A stretch of DNA of 64,000 bases from Azolla caroliniana (taxonomy: Eukaryota; Polypodiophyta), in contig JBHGNT010000020.1 of assembly GCA_043228905.1 (NCBI GenBank), positions 2,356,001-2,420,000 of the forward strand, given 5' to 3'. The position numbers were made by a program, and so were the translations under genes. The notes under the pieces are model-generated. The model was not told the DNA's origin. It saw nothing but the letters and a program-made list of their open reading frames with translations, and made no database searches. Below are positions 54,888 to 64,000 of this stretch, piece after piece (within the stretch, counting starts at the first letter, position 1; the number at the start of each line of letters is the position of its first letter).

Positions 54888-56126
54888 TCAATTAGATTCC
54901 TCCATGTCTTCATTTACATCCGCCCTATTATGTTCATCGTCGAGGTGATCGAGGTCAGGATCCTTGTCTTGTCTTTTCTTGAAAATCTTTACTCTTTTTC
55001 CCCCAATGGGTACGGCCAACCTTGATCCGTCTAGTTCTGCAAGGTGGTATGTGGCATTATCGTTGGCACTTGTCACCACATACAACCCTAACCATCTTCT
55101 TGCGAACTTCCTTGTTGTACTGTGTTGATTGTCAAGGGTGCTGTCATAAACCAAAACCCAATCCCCTTCTTCAATCTTCTTGGGACGAAGTCGATGTGTG
55201 TTGTCGAACCGAACTTTGTTCTTTACTCGGGCTGCCTCCATCTTCTTTCGCGCTTTTTCTAAATCTTCAGGTCTTCTTTCAAGTTGCCTTATCCGCACCG
55301 CTAATAACTCTTCTCGGCTTATCTTGTTCTCCCATGGTATCGCTACCCATGAGGCGATCGTCCTTTCGATGGGCATAATCGGCTTTTGTCCATACATAAG
55401 CTCCGTCGGCATATACCCTGTTACCGAGCTATGTGTCGTTCTATCGGCCCACAAGGCATAGGGTAATAGTCGTGGCCAATTCCCGACTCGACCGTTGCAT
55501 GCCCGTACGATGGCTTTAACGATAGGTCCATGCCCTCGCTCGATCTTCCCATTCGCTTCCGGATTGTAGGCAGTCGTGAGGGAGAGCTTCACGCCTAGTC
55601 TTTCGAAGAGCTCTGTCACTTCGTGCGCATCCAACTCCCCTTGGTCGGCCATTATCTTCCCTACACATCCATATCGGCAAACAACCTCTTCAAGCAGAAA
55701 TTTGCAAACGGCTGAAGTCGTCTTATTTGTCAAGGCTCGTCCTTCCACTTGATTTGTCAAGTCTTCCCTTGCCAGCGCTAAGTACTTCATTTGTCCCACT
55801 CCCATTGGCATCGAGACCAGATCCACCATCCATTTGAAGTGTATGGTGAGTGGGTATGTCGGCTGTAACTCATCACGATGACGTATATTTGAATATATTT
55901 GGCAAGTTTCGCATGTGGACACGAAATGGAGTACATCTTTGTACATGCTTGGCCACCAGTACTTCTCCTTCAACTTTTCGAACATCGCCCATGTTCCTCT
56001 ATGACCTACCCAAGCACTCTCGTGGAATTCGGTCATCAGCGTCTCTTGCTCTTCTTTCTTTACCACCACTCGACGTGGTATTCCTGTCCTTCTTTTTGGA
56101 TGTCGCCAAAGGAATCCTCCCTTCAA
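54888..56126 (-). CDS. Gypsy 4 integrase (intact ORF)
   Basis: A 412-codon open frame. Zinc finger: EFHESAWVGHRGTW ... CETCQIYSN (residues about 33-80). Core acids: MVDLVSMPMGVG (about 100), IMADQGELDAHEV (about 158) and YNPEANGKIERGH (about 190), giving a complete D-D-E set. The C-terminal region (EEGDWVLVYDSTLDNQHS; YHLAELDGSRL) is the GPY/F-like module of gypsy integrases. No chromodomain follows; the end is acidic. The start shown is only the first Met of the open stretch, since the protein would come from a longer polyprotein. Nearest relative here: gypsy G. Confidence 0.88.
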   Translation of the reverse strand: MKGGFLWRHPKRRTGIPRRVVVKKEEQETLMTEFHESAWVGHRGTWAMFEKLKEKYWWPSMYKDVLHFVSTCETCQIYSNIRHRDELQPTYPLTIHFKWMVDLVSMPMGVGQMKYLALAREDLTNQVEGRALTNKTTSAVCKFLLEEVVCRYGCVGKIMADQGELDAHEVTELFERLGVKLSLTTAYNPEANGKIERGHGPIVKAIVRACNGRVGNWPRLLPYALWADRTTHSSVTGYMPTELMYGQKPIMPIERTIASWVAIPWENKISREELLAVRIRQLERRPEDLEKARKKMEAARVKNKVRFDNTHRLRPKKIEEGDWVLVYDSTLDNQHSTTRKFARRWLGLYVVTSANDNATYHLAELDGSRLAVPIGGKRVKIFKKRQDKDPDLDHLDDEHNRADVNEDMEESN

Positions 56127-56141
56127 GAAGTATCAGTAAGC

Positions 56142-57488
56142 TTACTTTCGGATTCGTAGGGCCTCCTCCTTTGTCAACGAAGCATATGTCGTCAATGTTC
56201 TTAGGAATCTACCGATGAGTAACCACTCTCCTTCGTACTCGTTCTCGTTGAAGGCGTGGAGGGTTTGCGTGTCCTGGTCTTCTGCCGATAATCGAGCCAT
56301 CTTGAAGAAGTCGAGGGCGACATCTTCATCTTCCAAAACCATGTTACTTCCATTTGAAAATCTTGCCCTCAACAGCATGTCAGCCATGGTGTTCTTCTTC
56401 CCTGCAATGTGACGGATCTCTAGGTTTAAAGACTTGATGTAGGCGATCCACCTTAGCATAGCAAGATCTGGGGTTGCACATCCCGAGACCATTCCGAGAA
56501 TTGGGAGACAATCTGTCTCTATTATCACTTATGACCCGATCAAGTAATCTTTGTCCGTCTTCACTACCGACACAATACCCCAAAGTTCCCGCTTGACTTG
56601 GGCATATCTTTGTTTCCGTTCGCTGAGAACCTTTGCTCTGAACCGGACGACATATCGCGCATTATCTTCACCTTCTTGATTGATGACCCACCCGATTCCG
56701 GTTGGGCTCGTATCTACGGTCACGTAAATTCGTTTTCCTTCGGCATAGTCGACCTTCCTTAGTGTCGGAGCTTCAACAAGCAGTTTCTTTAATCTTCGCA
56801 TCGCATTTGTGTGCTCATCTCGCCATTCGAACTTCATTCTTTTCTTTAGTAGTCCATATAACGGTTCGGCGACATGAGCGTAGTGAGGAATCCATATATG
56901 ATAAAACGCGCACGCTCCAAGTAACCTTCGAACCTCCGTTTGGTTTTCGCATTCTTCTTTCATGTCTTGGATTGCATTCACTTTGGATGGCGAGGGCTTC
57001 CGGCCATATGCTCCACACAAGTGACCTACCACCAAGATCTCTGGTTGCCCAAATGCGGATTTTTCTCCCGAAAATGTCAAATTCGCATCTTCGAGCCTTT
57101 GAAGCACCTTCTCGCAATCTTTCATATGATCCGCAACGAACTTTCTACAACCTTCCTTATCTTTCGATTCATCTTTCTCCTCATCCGAACATCCTTTTAT
57201 TGGAATATCATCCAAGAATGGCATCGTGATGTCCAGGATGCAATCCTTCAAGACTTTATTCATGGCGTTCACCATATGAGCCACCGAGCTCGTTGCGCCT
57301 TGGGGTAAGGTACACATCTGCACAAGCCCGATCGGAGTCCTCATGGTTGTAATGTCTCGACTGTCGATCACCAATTGGAATTGGTCATATCCGGAGTAGA
57401 GATCGCCAATGGAGTAGATGGACCGGCCCGCAAACGCTTCGGCAAATTCATCCACGCTCAGACCGATTCTGGCATTTCGAATTGTCAC
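56142..57488 (-). pseudogene. Gypsy 4 RT and RNase H
   Basis: The ORF 57488-56529 holds most of RT (RSIYSIGDLYSGYDQFQL, CTLPQGATSSVAHMVNAM, catalytic PFLDDIPIKG at 57192-57220, SGEKSAFGQPEILVVGH, FYHIWIPHYAHVAEPLYG) and RNase H to residue ~318 (TVDTSPTGIGWVIN). TGA at 56529 cuts RNase H; it continues at 56528 (IIETDCLPILGMVSG, IRHIAGKKNTMADML). LPQGAT and DDIPIKG replace the MPFGLTNAP and DDILIYS of typical gypsy RTs, marking a separate lineage. Confidence 0.9.
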
Positions 57489-58304
57489 CTTGTTGACGGG
57501 TTGAAGATCTTGGATGAATCACAATGATCCATTCTTCTTCGGCACCGTGAACTACCTATTGGAATAAGGAGCATTCGACGGTTCTAGAATTCCCATACTC
57601 ACCTTCTCCTTTAAGAGCTCGATCAGCTTCGGAAGGTGTGCTCTCGGAACGGGTATCGGTTTCAAATTCCAAGGCACATGAGGCACCGTGAAGATCACCA
57701 TCGGCTCTATAACCTTTGGGTCGGCGCATCCGATTTCTTGTGGGAAGAATGTGAAAGCCTTCCCATGTCTCTCAAGCATATCGCGAAACATTCGCTCCTC
57801 TTCAGGGAGAAGGAAATCCTCCTCTCCAACCCGTAGTTTCCCCTTCGTCTCTTTGGTGAAGACATGGCCTATCTTCTTCGGATCTCTTAAGCTTGGATCG
57901 TTAGCGACTTCCTTCATCTTTTGCCAACTATCTTCCGGTAGCGGAGCCACAACTGGCTTGATCTTTTTATCCATCGTTTTATATTTCGTGTTGATGTCAG
58001 CTTCCTTCATCGAGATGCCACGACGGTATTCATCGATGATAGCGTACATGTTGGAGTTAATTGAAATCACGCGTTGGTTGTGAAGATAGCTCAAGTCCAC
58101 GACGTCCTCGATTTCGCCGATGGTGTCGTTAAATGAGGCTTCTTCCATAATATGAGTCACGAACTCTCCTTCTTCTATTATGTTTTCTTCTTTCAGCATC
58201 TTCTTGAATTCTTGTATCCGGTGCTTGTGCTTCTTGTCGGGTAGTACTAGTTTACATGCGCCACTAGGTGTGACACATGTTGCTTCTCCTCGCAATCCAC
58301 GCAC
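57489..58304 (-). pseudogene. Gypsy 4 protease-RT linker and RT N-terminus
   Basis: The ORF 58304-57552 encodes the charged linker and the RT entry (PMVIFTVPHVPWNLKPIPVP, LIELLKEKVSMGILEPSNAP). It stops at a TAG where TGG is expected after YSNR (57553), and a TGA near 57515 replaces what would be CGA in GSLRFIQDLQ, judging from gypsy G. Both are single transitions. Confidence 0.85.
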
Positions 58305-58450
58305 TCTTCTTTGTTGTGGGGTCTTGTGATTGCTCGGACTATTTGTGCCCCATGCTTCAATAGTCCGCTCTAAAAATCCGAGGATTCGCCTCCGAGACTA
58401 TCTCGATTCCTTTCATGATTGGCTCGCACCGTTAGGAATTGGACCGATCT

Positions 58451-58795
58451 TTATTTGTCAAGACTCTTTATTCGTGCGAAGGCTGCTCCATTATTGAACA
58501 CTTTGGTCTCCATCCGAGATGATGTGATATAAGGTTGCCCTAGGATGACAGGATGCGTCGCCGATTCTTGTACGAAGAAGTGTTGTTCCATCTCCACATC
58601 CCCGATCGTGACTTTGATATTGGGACAAGCTCCGTACAAGTCCTCCGTAGACTTTGTTGCCGCGCGAATCTTCCATCTATAGTTTGTATTGATTGGCCAT
58701 CTTCCTTTTTTGTAGAAGTCAGTTGACATGAGGTTGATCTCCGAGCCGTGGTCGATCAAGGCTACCACGGTCTCTTTCTTCTCCCCGATCTTCAC
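58451..58795 (-). pseudogene. Gypsy 4 aspartic protease
   Basis: KETVVALIDHGSEINLMS contains the catalytic Asp, in a DHGS variant of D-S/T-G. The flap region and AFFVQESATHPVILGQPY-like end follow (the sequence reads FFVQESATHPVILGQPY). The ORF closes at 58451; between 58450 and 58305 the frame is broken. Confidence 0.82.
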
Positions 58796-60585
58796 CGGCG
58801 TCTCCGTTGTCGCTCGTGCCCAATGAGGTCAAGTATAGTGGTTGTCCACCATATCTTCATCGACTTCGTCTCTTGCCATCGTTAAGGCATTCGTTTTTGC
58901 TTTTTGCGGCTTCTCTTCTTCCTCGTCTGATTGTTGTCTCTTTCTCTTTACAAGATCCACGATCGTGTCATGGAACTCCTTCTTCGTAATGCCAAGCAAT
59001 TCCCTCAAGGACAAAGTTACGTGGCTATCAAGAACTCGTTCTTCGAGAATCTTCTTTAGGTCCATCGTCTGCTCTATGTCCGACCTTAGCTTATAGGTAG
59101 GTATAGTCCTTGTCCTCCGAGCGGGGTCTTCGACACCAACCTTCACGGGCCGAACCGTTTCTTCAACTCGTATGCTCGGATCCCCTTTTCGGCTTAATTC
59201 TCGTTCCTCCGTTTGTAAAGGTCGACTCGTCTCCGCATCGTCTTCTTTTTCGCGTTCCTTGTTTCATGTCTTTTTGATGGCCCTTACTCTTCTATTCTCT
59301 TTCTCTTTTCTTCGACGAACACCTCGTGGTTGTCGCACATCACCTCTGCGAGTATGGTGTTGTCGTCCACCGGATCCGACCACCCAATTATGCTTTGCAC
59401 GTTTCGGTCCGCAAGCTCTACCTCGTTCGATGTGACTTTTCCCTTCTTCTCATATTCGAGAACGGAAGTCCAAAACTTTGCTCCCGCTCTAGCAGCTTCA
59501 ATCTTGTCTTTCCCGACTCTTATTCCGGCCGACGCAACATAGTGCATCGCATCCACATGAGTCGCATCGGCATCCTCCATAGATTTCTTCATTCCTCCTC
59601 TTCCGAAATTCACCCGTAGGGGTCTTCTAGTCTCGCTTGAGCAGATCATGTTGTCCTCTATGTATACGATATTTTGTCGAATCGCCTCTCGAAGGCTCGC
59701 ACAATCCCTTCTCATGTGGTCCATGTTATCGCACCACATGCATCTAAAGGGTTCTTTTCCTTTAGGGCCCCAACGATTCATGTTGGCTAGCGTGACCTTC
59801 TCAAACTTCTTCGCTAACTCTTCAATGATGTCGTCATCAATCTTCTTTTCTTCCACGTTACTTTGTCTTGGCGGCTCAGCTACTTTCGGCGGTCTTGCTT
59901 TCTCCGTGGTAGTTGATCCCGTCAAGTCGGTGTCATCAACCCATTGGCGACGCTTGTCGAGCCTATTGCATGCCCGCTTCACCGCGATCCAGTCCGCTAC
60001 GAGCCCATTTGCTTGAGTATCATCTTCGAGAGAGTCCCCAACTCCCATCTATCCTTTATGTCCACGGCCTTCAAGAAGTACAAAGTCTTGTCCTCTTCAA
60101 GCAACACTTGGTCCGTATTGGGGAGACGACTAAACATCTGGTCGAATTCGTCGTACACCCTCGAGATGCTCATCTTCTTATTCTTCTTCTCTATCCACTT
60201 CATCAGGGCATGTCGAGTCATCCTCGTTGAGTCTTCAGTCACAAACTCCGCTAGTATAGTTTCTCGAACTTGGACTATGTTGTCTTACCTTCTTGAAGCT
60301 CGATGACGCGTCTTTGAATGTTGTTGGCGACAACTCTCTTGAAGCTTGCGATTTGACGTGCCTCGGACACGTCCCTCTAATTCATCTCCCTTCTATATGC
60401 ATCAAGGAACTTCGTAATGTTCCTTCCATCGAATTGGCTCTCAAGCTCTACAACACGATCGACAGCCTTCTCCACACTCACGTCGTTGGCCCGAGATCTC
60501 ATCGTTTGCTCGACGATTAGCATCATCCTTTCAAGCTCTCCCGCTTGGTTGCTTGAGGACGCCATCTCCAAGTATTAATCTCAAC
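58796..60585 (-). pseudogene. Gypsy 4 gag
   Basis: It begins at ATG 60571 (SSNQAGELERMMLIVEQTM), slips frame near 60370 and 60245, and continues through 60242-59997 (EEDKTLYFLKAVDIKDRWEL) and 60048-59284. The latter has the zinc knuckle CMWCDNMDHMRRDC near 59730 and VDDTDLTGSTTTEKARPPKV before it. A further frame, 59146-58829 (TIPTYKLRSDIEQTMDLKKI), leads to protease. Gag binds element RNA and forms the particle. Confidence 0.85.
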
Positions 60586-60608
60586 TTGATCCTTCCTACC
60601 GCCTCTTT

Positions 60609-60624
60609 CACGTCGGGTTCACCA
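60609..60624 (-). promoter_or_regulatory. Gypsy 4 primer-binding site candidate
   Basis: Minus-strand tggtgaacccgacgtg, eight bases after the 5' LTR end. It is identical to the site of element 3. Confidence 0.7.
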
Positions 60625-60632
60625 CTTAATTA

Positions 60633-61731
60633 TGTCGTGAAGATCCGTCACTACGCGCGGATCGTGAGGCGGAACCGCCAGGGTTCTGGACCGGAAGGAT
60701 TCAAAGTCGGTACAAGCTTTGGCACAAGCTTTGGCGAGAAAGTTCTTAAGATAGATTAGGAAAGAGAGAAGTTGAGATTAAACGATTGAGAGAGATTGAT
60801 TGAACTTTTATCATTGGATTTAAGAAACAAGTTACACGATCAATTTGATAACGAATTTCTTCTTCTTAATTTCATAACCTAAAAAAACGTGTTTTTTCTC
60901 CTCCCCCCTCCTTTTATAGATGCTCTCATGCATATGATGCATGTGAGGGTACAAGACATGCATAAAATGCATGTTTGCCATTTGGCGCTTATGTATTACA
61001 TGTGGTGCATGATAACCATGTCACTCATTTTAGCTCTCATGTATGAGAATTTACATGTAAAAGTATAATGATAGAAATATAAATTCAACTAAATGGCATG
61101 GCTTAATGGTAAGCCAATTGACTCCTAACTCAGAGGTGCAAGGTTCGAATCCTTATTTGCCATCCTTGTATATGTATATATGTATATATATTTATATATT
61201 TATTTATCTAGTCACCAGACGCCGGTTCGTCGGATGCCATCGGTTACCGGTGCCTCGCCGGTTGCCGTCGGATACCGGTGCCGCCGCCTCGCCGTCGGAT
61301 ATCGGTGTCTCACTGGCACCGAATCACCGGCTCCATCGCCGGTCCGGTTTTGGTTGGCCAAAACCCTTTATGAGTAGCTAGCCCACCTCTACTCTTAGTT
61401 CAAGTTACCTTGACCTCTCTATGCTCCACACATAGACACAAAGATAATATCTTTTGCTCTACCTTATATATGATAAAAGCCGTATTTGTCGTGCCTATGT
61501 GGGATATCTCACAATTTTCTCTTTTCCTTTCACAAACTTTATACCCTCATATCTTGACATTTAGTTGTTTGTTTCTCGTGTAATAAAGTGCATTCGAAAC
61601 CTCCCCTATTTTGTACTTAGATATTAAATTTATTTAAAATGTTATCTTCACAATTATTGTATTATGTGATTCATACTCGATTTCGTACGTTTTATGGGAT
61701 TTTCACACTATTGTCGAAAATCTTCACGACA
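60633..61731 (-). repeat. LTR4b, gypsy 4 5' LTR
   Basis: It is 1099 bp. Plus-strand edges are tgtcgtgaagatccgtc and gaaaatcttcacgaca. Confidence 0.93.
61091..61163 (+). other. Antisense tRNA-like module, LTR4b (best cloverleaf)
   Basis: Terminal stem ATGGCA (61093-61098) with TGCCAT (61158-61163); D-arm stem GGCT (61100-61103) with AGCC (61112-61115) around taatggta; T-arm AAGG-TTCGAAT-CCTT with B-box GGTTCGAATCC at 61142-61152. The anticodon arm is weak. No T-run follows at once; a (TA)-rich tract does. Confidence 0.68.
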
Positions 61732-62642
61732 ACGTGAGACCGGAGAGACGGGAGGTGGCGGCAAGAAAGGTAAAGTCGGAAGCCGGTTCGGATGGAAGAT
61801 GATCCGGACGGAATTCCGATCCGAAAGAAAGTTGACCTGAAAAGGAGTCGACTCGATCAAAACCAATCGACCGAGTCCGATTCGGCCGAACGCGAATACG
61901 GATGGAAGTCGACCTAGTCGAAAGATGATCGGACGAGACCGATCCGGAAAGAAGCTAATCCGACTTAGTTGGACGTTGAACCGGTCGAGCCAATGAAAAC
62001 GAGGAAAAGAAAGCCAACCGAAACCGAAACCGAGAGATCGAAACCGACCCGTAAGGGGGCGAAATCGGTAAAAACTGATCAACCGAGTCCGATTCGGCCG
62101 AATACGAATCCGATCAGAAGCCGATCGGACGAGACCGATCCAGAAAAAATTCAAGGTTGATGAAGAGGCAAGGAAAAGACACTACCACGAATGACAAGGG
62201 CCAAGCGGATTTGAAGGATATTATTAACGATAAGATCTCAACAAAGAAGAATGGCTCTAACGGGAAGAATGTAAACACTAATGCGAGATTCTATGAAGAG
62301 AGAGAACAAAGAATATGGTGGATCGGATGGCGACAATGGTTCGGGTGATAAGAATGGATATGTTCAAAATGGAGAGACAACGCCGACATAGCAAGAGAAA
62401 CATAGGGTACTACAAGTAAAGAAGAATTATGAGGGCCGGTAACCGGAGACCGGACAGAGCCAACAACCGAACAAAACTGGAAACCGAGCGGAGTCGGCAA
62501 CCAAAAACCGGAGACCAAACGGGGCCGGCAACCAAAAATGGCAGGCGACGAAACCAACCATGCGGAGAACGAACGGACGAGATTAACAATCACCGACAAC
62601 TTCGGCACATACCGGAGGATGTGTGGGTTCGGAGGGGGCGAG
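61732..62642 (+). pseudogene. Element 3 gag C-terminal part and 3' leader
   Basis: It resumes the interrupted gag (RETGETGGGGKKGK) and then reads as short Arg/Pro/Thr-rich pieces, with repeats of gaccgatccgga, ccgagtccgattcggccgaa and gaaaccgaaaccgag words. Frames are short and there is no knuckle or pol motif. It ends with the purine-rich ttcggagggggcgag before the LTR. Confidence 0.65.
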
Positions 62643-63384
62643 TGTCATAGTGTATTTCGTACACTACGTGGAAATAATATAAAATAACCGATTGAATAAA
62701 TATGAAGAAAAAAAAGAAGAAGAAAATATCAAAATAAGCATTACATGCATAGTGCAAGATTCGAACCTTGCACCTCCATGTTAATAATGTAATGTCTTAC
62801 CATTACACTAACATTTCATTAGTGTTTAAAAAGTAGATGTTCCACATAGAAAAGTTATTTCACCTAGGATAAACTTTAGTTAAAAGAAAACGCATGCTAA
62901 AAGAAAAAGTTACGCGTGCACATCTAGCTTGCATGAACGCTATAGTTGATAAAAAAACGCACAAGTTAGAAAAAGCATGATCACTTTAGATCAAGCATAT
63001 AGTCTATCTATAGGAAAAGCATGGAGTCTATAGTTAGAGAAAAAAAAGCATGGATTCCTAAGACTCCCTCATCACTACATAAGGATGGGGAGCACAATGT
63101 AATAGGTGTGTGAAATATTTGGGAAATTGGATATATTTCCTAAAACACCAATAATAAAATAGAATCGTGGGATTCACGAAGTTTTATATAATCCATCTCT
63201 TTCAATCTAAATACATATTCTTACATAAATATTAATCAATAAAATACATTATACTTGTGGGATTCACAAGTTCCTAATAATCTACTCATAATTATAATCG
63301 TCACAAATTCTTCCTCCTCCTAGTCCAAAACCCCGGTGGTTCCCACCCGACTCACACAACGATCCGGAGCCGAAAGGCACGACA
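62643..63384 (+). repeat. LTR3, element 3 3' LTR
   Basis: It starts TGTCATAGTGTATTTCG and ends CCGAAAGGCACGACA. It is 742 bp. The end is fixed by the primer site that follows the matching bases at 52433. TATA-like cactacataaggatgggg is near 63070. Confidence 0.88.
62700..62812 (-). other. Antisense tRNA-like module with T-run, LTR3 of element 3
   Basis: Minus strand: A-box-like gtgtaatggtaagacatt near 62810-62793, B-box-like GGTTCGAATCT at 62757-62767, then atttt and a longer T-run (complement of gaaaaaaaagaag) by about 62710. Terminal pairing gtgcaag/cttgcac spans the T-arm. Confidence 0.6.
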
Positions 63385-63855
63385 CCGTATTCCGGACCAA
63401 TGTTGTGGAACCCGTTCAAGCAACCGGAGGACGGAGTAGGAACCGGAAGCGGTATTCGAATAGCCGGCAACCAAGAGGAACCTACCACAGAGCCTGTGTT
63501 GTCGGATACAATGGAAAAGGAATAACATGTGTCCTTAAAGAAGGAAAAATAAAAAAAGAAGCCATCCTGCAGGGGTGAGGAGTAAATATGTGGCGAACGC
63601 ATGAGGAGAAGAAGAAGAAAAGAAAAAGAAAGAGTGGTAGTAAAAAATGAATGAACACCACGAAATGGCGTGACGTTAGGCATTTAAAGCGCACCACACG
63701 ACATACAACTTCTATAATAATACATGACATGCATGCGTAGGAATCAAGAAAAGGCGGCAAAGATGGGAACACAAAACATCCGCATTACAGAGTCTCTCTC
63801 ATTCCGCGAACATAGAGCCCTTAGCACATAGAAGCGGATACAGGTGATCAGGCGA
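63385..63855. other. Right flank of element 3
   Basis: No recognisable gene. It contains a purine-rich gaagaagaagaaaagaaaaag stretch near 63606-63632 and short unsupported ORFs. Confidence 0.5.
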
Positions 63856-64000
63856 ATGCAAGAAGCTACCGCAGGCACCCCGAAGCTTACCACCACCACC
63901 AAAGTAAATGACACACTAGAGCCCATGGCGCTCTCCAAGACTGCCAAGAAATGGTTTACACAACATGGATTGGAGGGTTTTCTCCGAATAGCAGAAGCAC
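63856..64000 (+). CDS. Partial ORF running off the window, unknown
   Basis: An ATG at 63856 opens a frame that is still open at the right edge. It reads MQEATAGTPKLTTTTKVND, then ALSKTAKKWFTQHG. TAG lies upstream in frame. The residue mix, with a W-F-x-x-H-G segment, would suit the N-terminal region of a retroelement gag, but I do not recognise it. Confidence 0.35.
   Translation, partial: MQEATAGTPKLTTTTKVNDTLEPMALSKTAKKWFTQHGLEGFLRIAEA

Larger units (their letters stand above)
53668..61731 (-). mobile_element. Gypsy 4: full-length Ty3/gypsy element in element 3
   Basis: LTRs at 53668-54815 (3' copy) and 60633-61731 (5' copy) both begin TGTCGT-AAGAT on the plus strand and end ATCTTCACGACA, giving 12-bp inverted termini. 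Minus-strand genes run gag, protease, RT, RNase H, integrase. Target duplication is short: acgt at 53664-53667 and 61732-61735. The primer site tggtgaacccgacgtg is at 60609-60624. Only a few stops interrupt the coding region and the integrase ORF is intact, so the insertion is fairly recent. Confidence 0.93.
52241..63384 (+). mobile_element. Element 3: gag-only LTR element with LTR3, split by gypsy 4
   Basis: A truncated 5' LTR3 (52241-52433), primer site (52438-52453), gag (52470-53667 and 61732-62640) and complete 3' LTR3 (62643-63384). Gypsy 4 (53668-61731) interrupts gag; the pre-insertion sequence is recognisable because gcaacgtgagaccg-agagacgg also occurs intact at 53491-53512. Apart from the insert, about 2.1 kb lies between the LTRs and no pol domain is seen. 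The same LTR belongs to pol-bearing gypsy G, so this is a non-autonomous or deleted relative. Confidence 0.82.

Noticed and set aside
61091-61163. Functional tRNA gene
   Set aside because: The anticodon arm is weak, stems are incomplete, and the same module recurs inside LTRs. It is tRNA-like, not a credible decoding tRNA.
63336-63578. 80-codon ORF near the right end
   Set aside because: It starts inside LTR3 and continues into flank, with no domain.

Overview
This is a eukaryotic, almost certainly land-plant, nuclear window made mostly of nested LTR retrotransposons. The plant assignment rests on plant-type Ty3/gypsy and Ty1/copia elements, primer sites for initiator tRNA-Met, telo-box and CCCTAA-type motifs, and one SAUR-like auxin-responsive gene. 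The mixture of gypsy lineages, one with a classical chromodomain and two whose RT reads DDIPIKG, makes a non-seed plant (moss, liverwort, fern or lycophyte) plausible. I cannot name the species.

Layout. 1-2492: 3' part of an LTR element whose only visible gene is a broken coiled-coil ORF ending 46 bp before its LTR. 2493-2775: AT-rich inverted repeat. 2776-12711: copia A, split by the young gypsy A (3687-10294, one 1444-codon ORF, TSD GATTC). 12717-14607: old gypsy gag split by a solo LTR (13083-14019, TSD CATAT), itself split by another solo LTR (13521-13960, TSD CAACA). 14608-20253: gypsy B with chromodomain, TSD GTAGA. 20254-28428: AT-rich low-copy island with a SAUR-like gene, a LINE remnant and a decayed LTR. 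28429-30691: copia F and G fragments separated by a telo-box tandem array. 30692-35287: gypsy G, reverse strand. 35288-44806: gypsy E, split by copia D (36527-42184, TSD GAACG). 44807-51618: a reverse copy of gypsy B (B2), split by copia C (45741-49809). 51619-52152: an LTR2 copy. 52241-63384: element 3, of which only a gag remains, split by gypsy 4 (53668-61731). 63385-64000: flank with an ORF running off the window.

The genes form no host pathway. Each element carries its own gag, protease, integrase, RT and RNase H, mostly broken. Element 3 has no pol and shares LTR and primer site with pol-bearing relatives (G and 4), so it may have depended on them.

The most unusual signal is a tRNA-like module, with A-box-like and B-box-like motifs and partial cloverleaf pairing, embedded in the LTRs of at least three families (B, LTR3, LTR4) and always antisense to the element. 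In LTR3 it is followed by T-runs that could end Pol III transcription.
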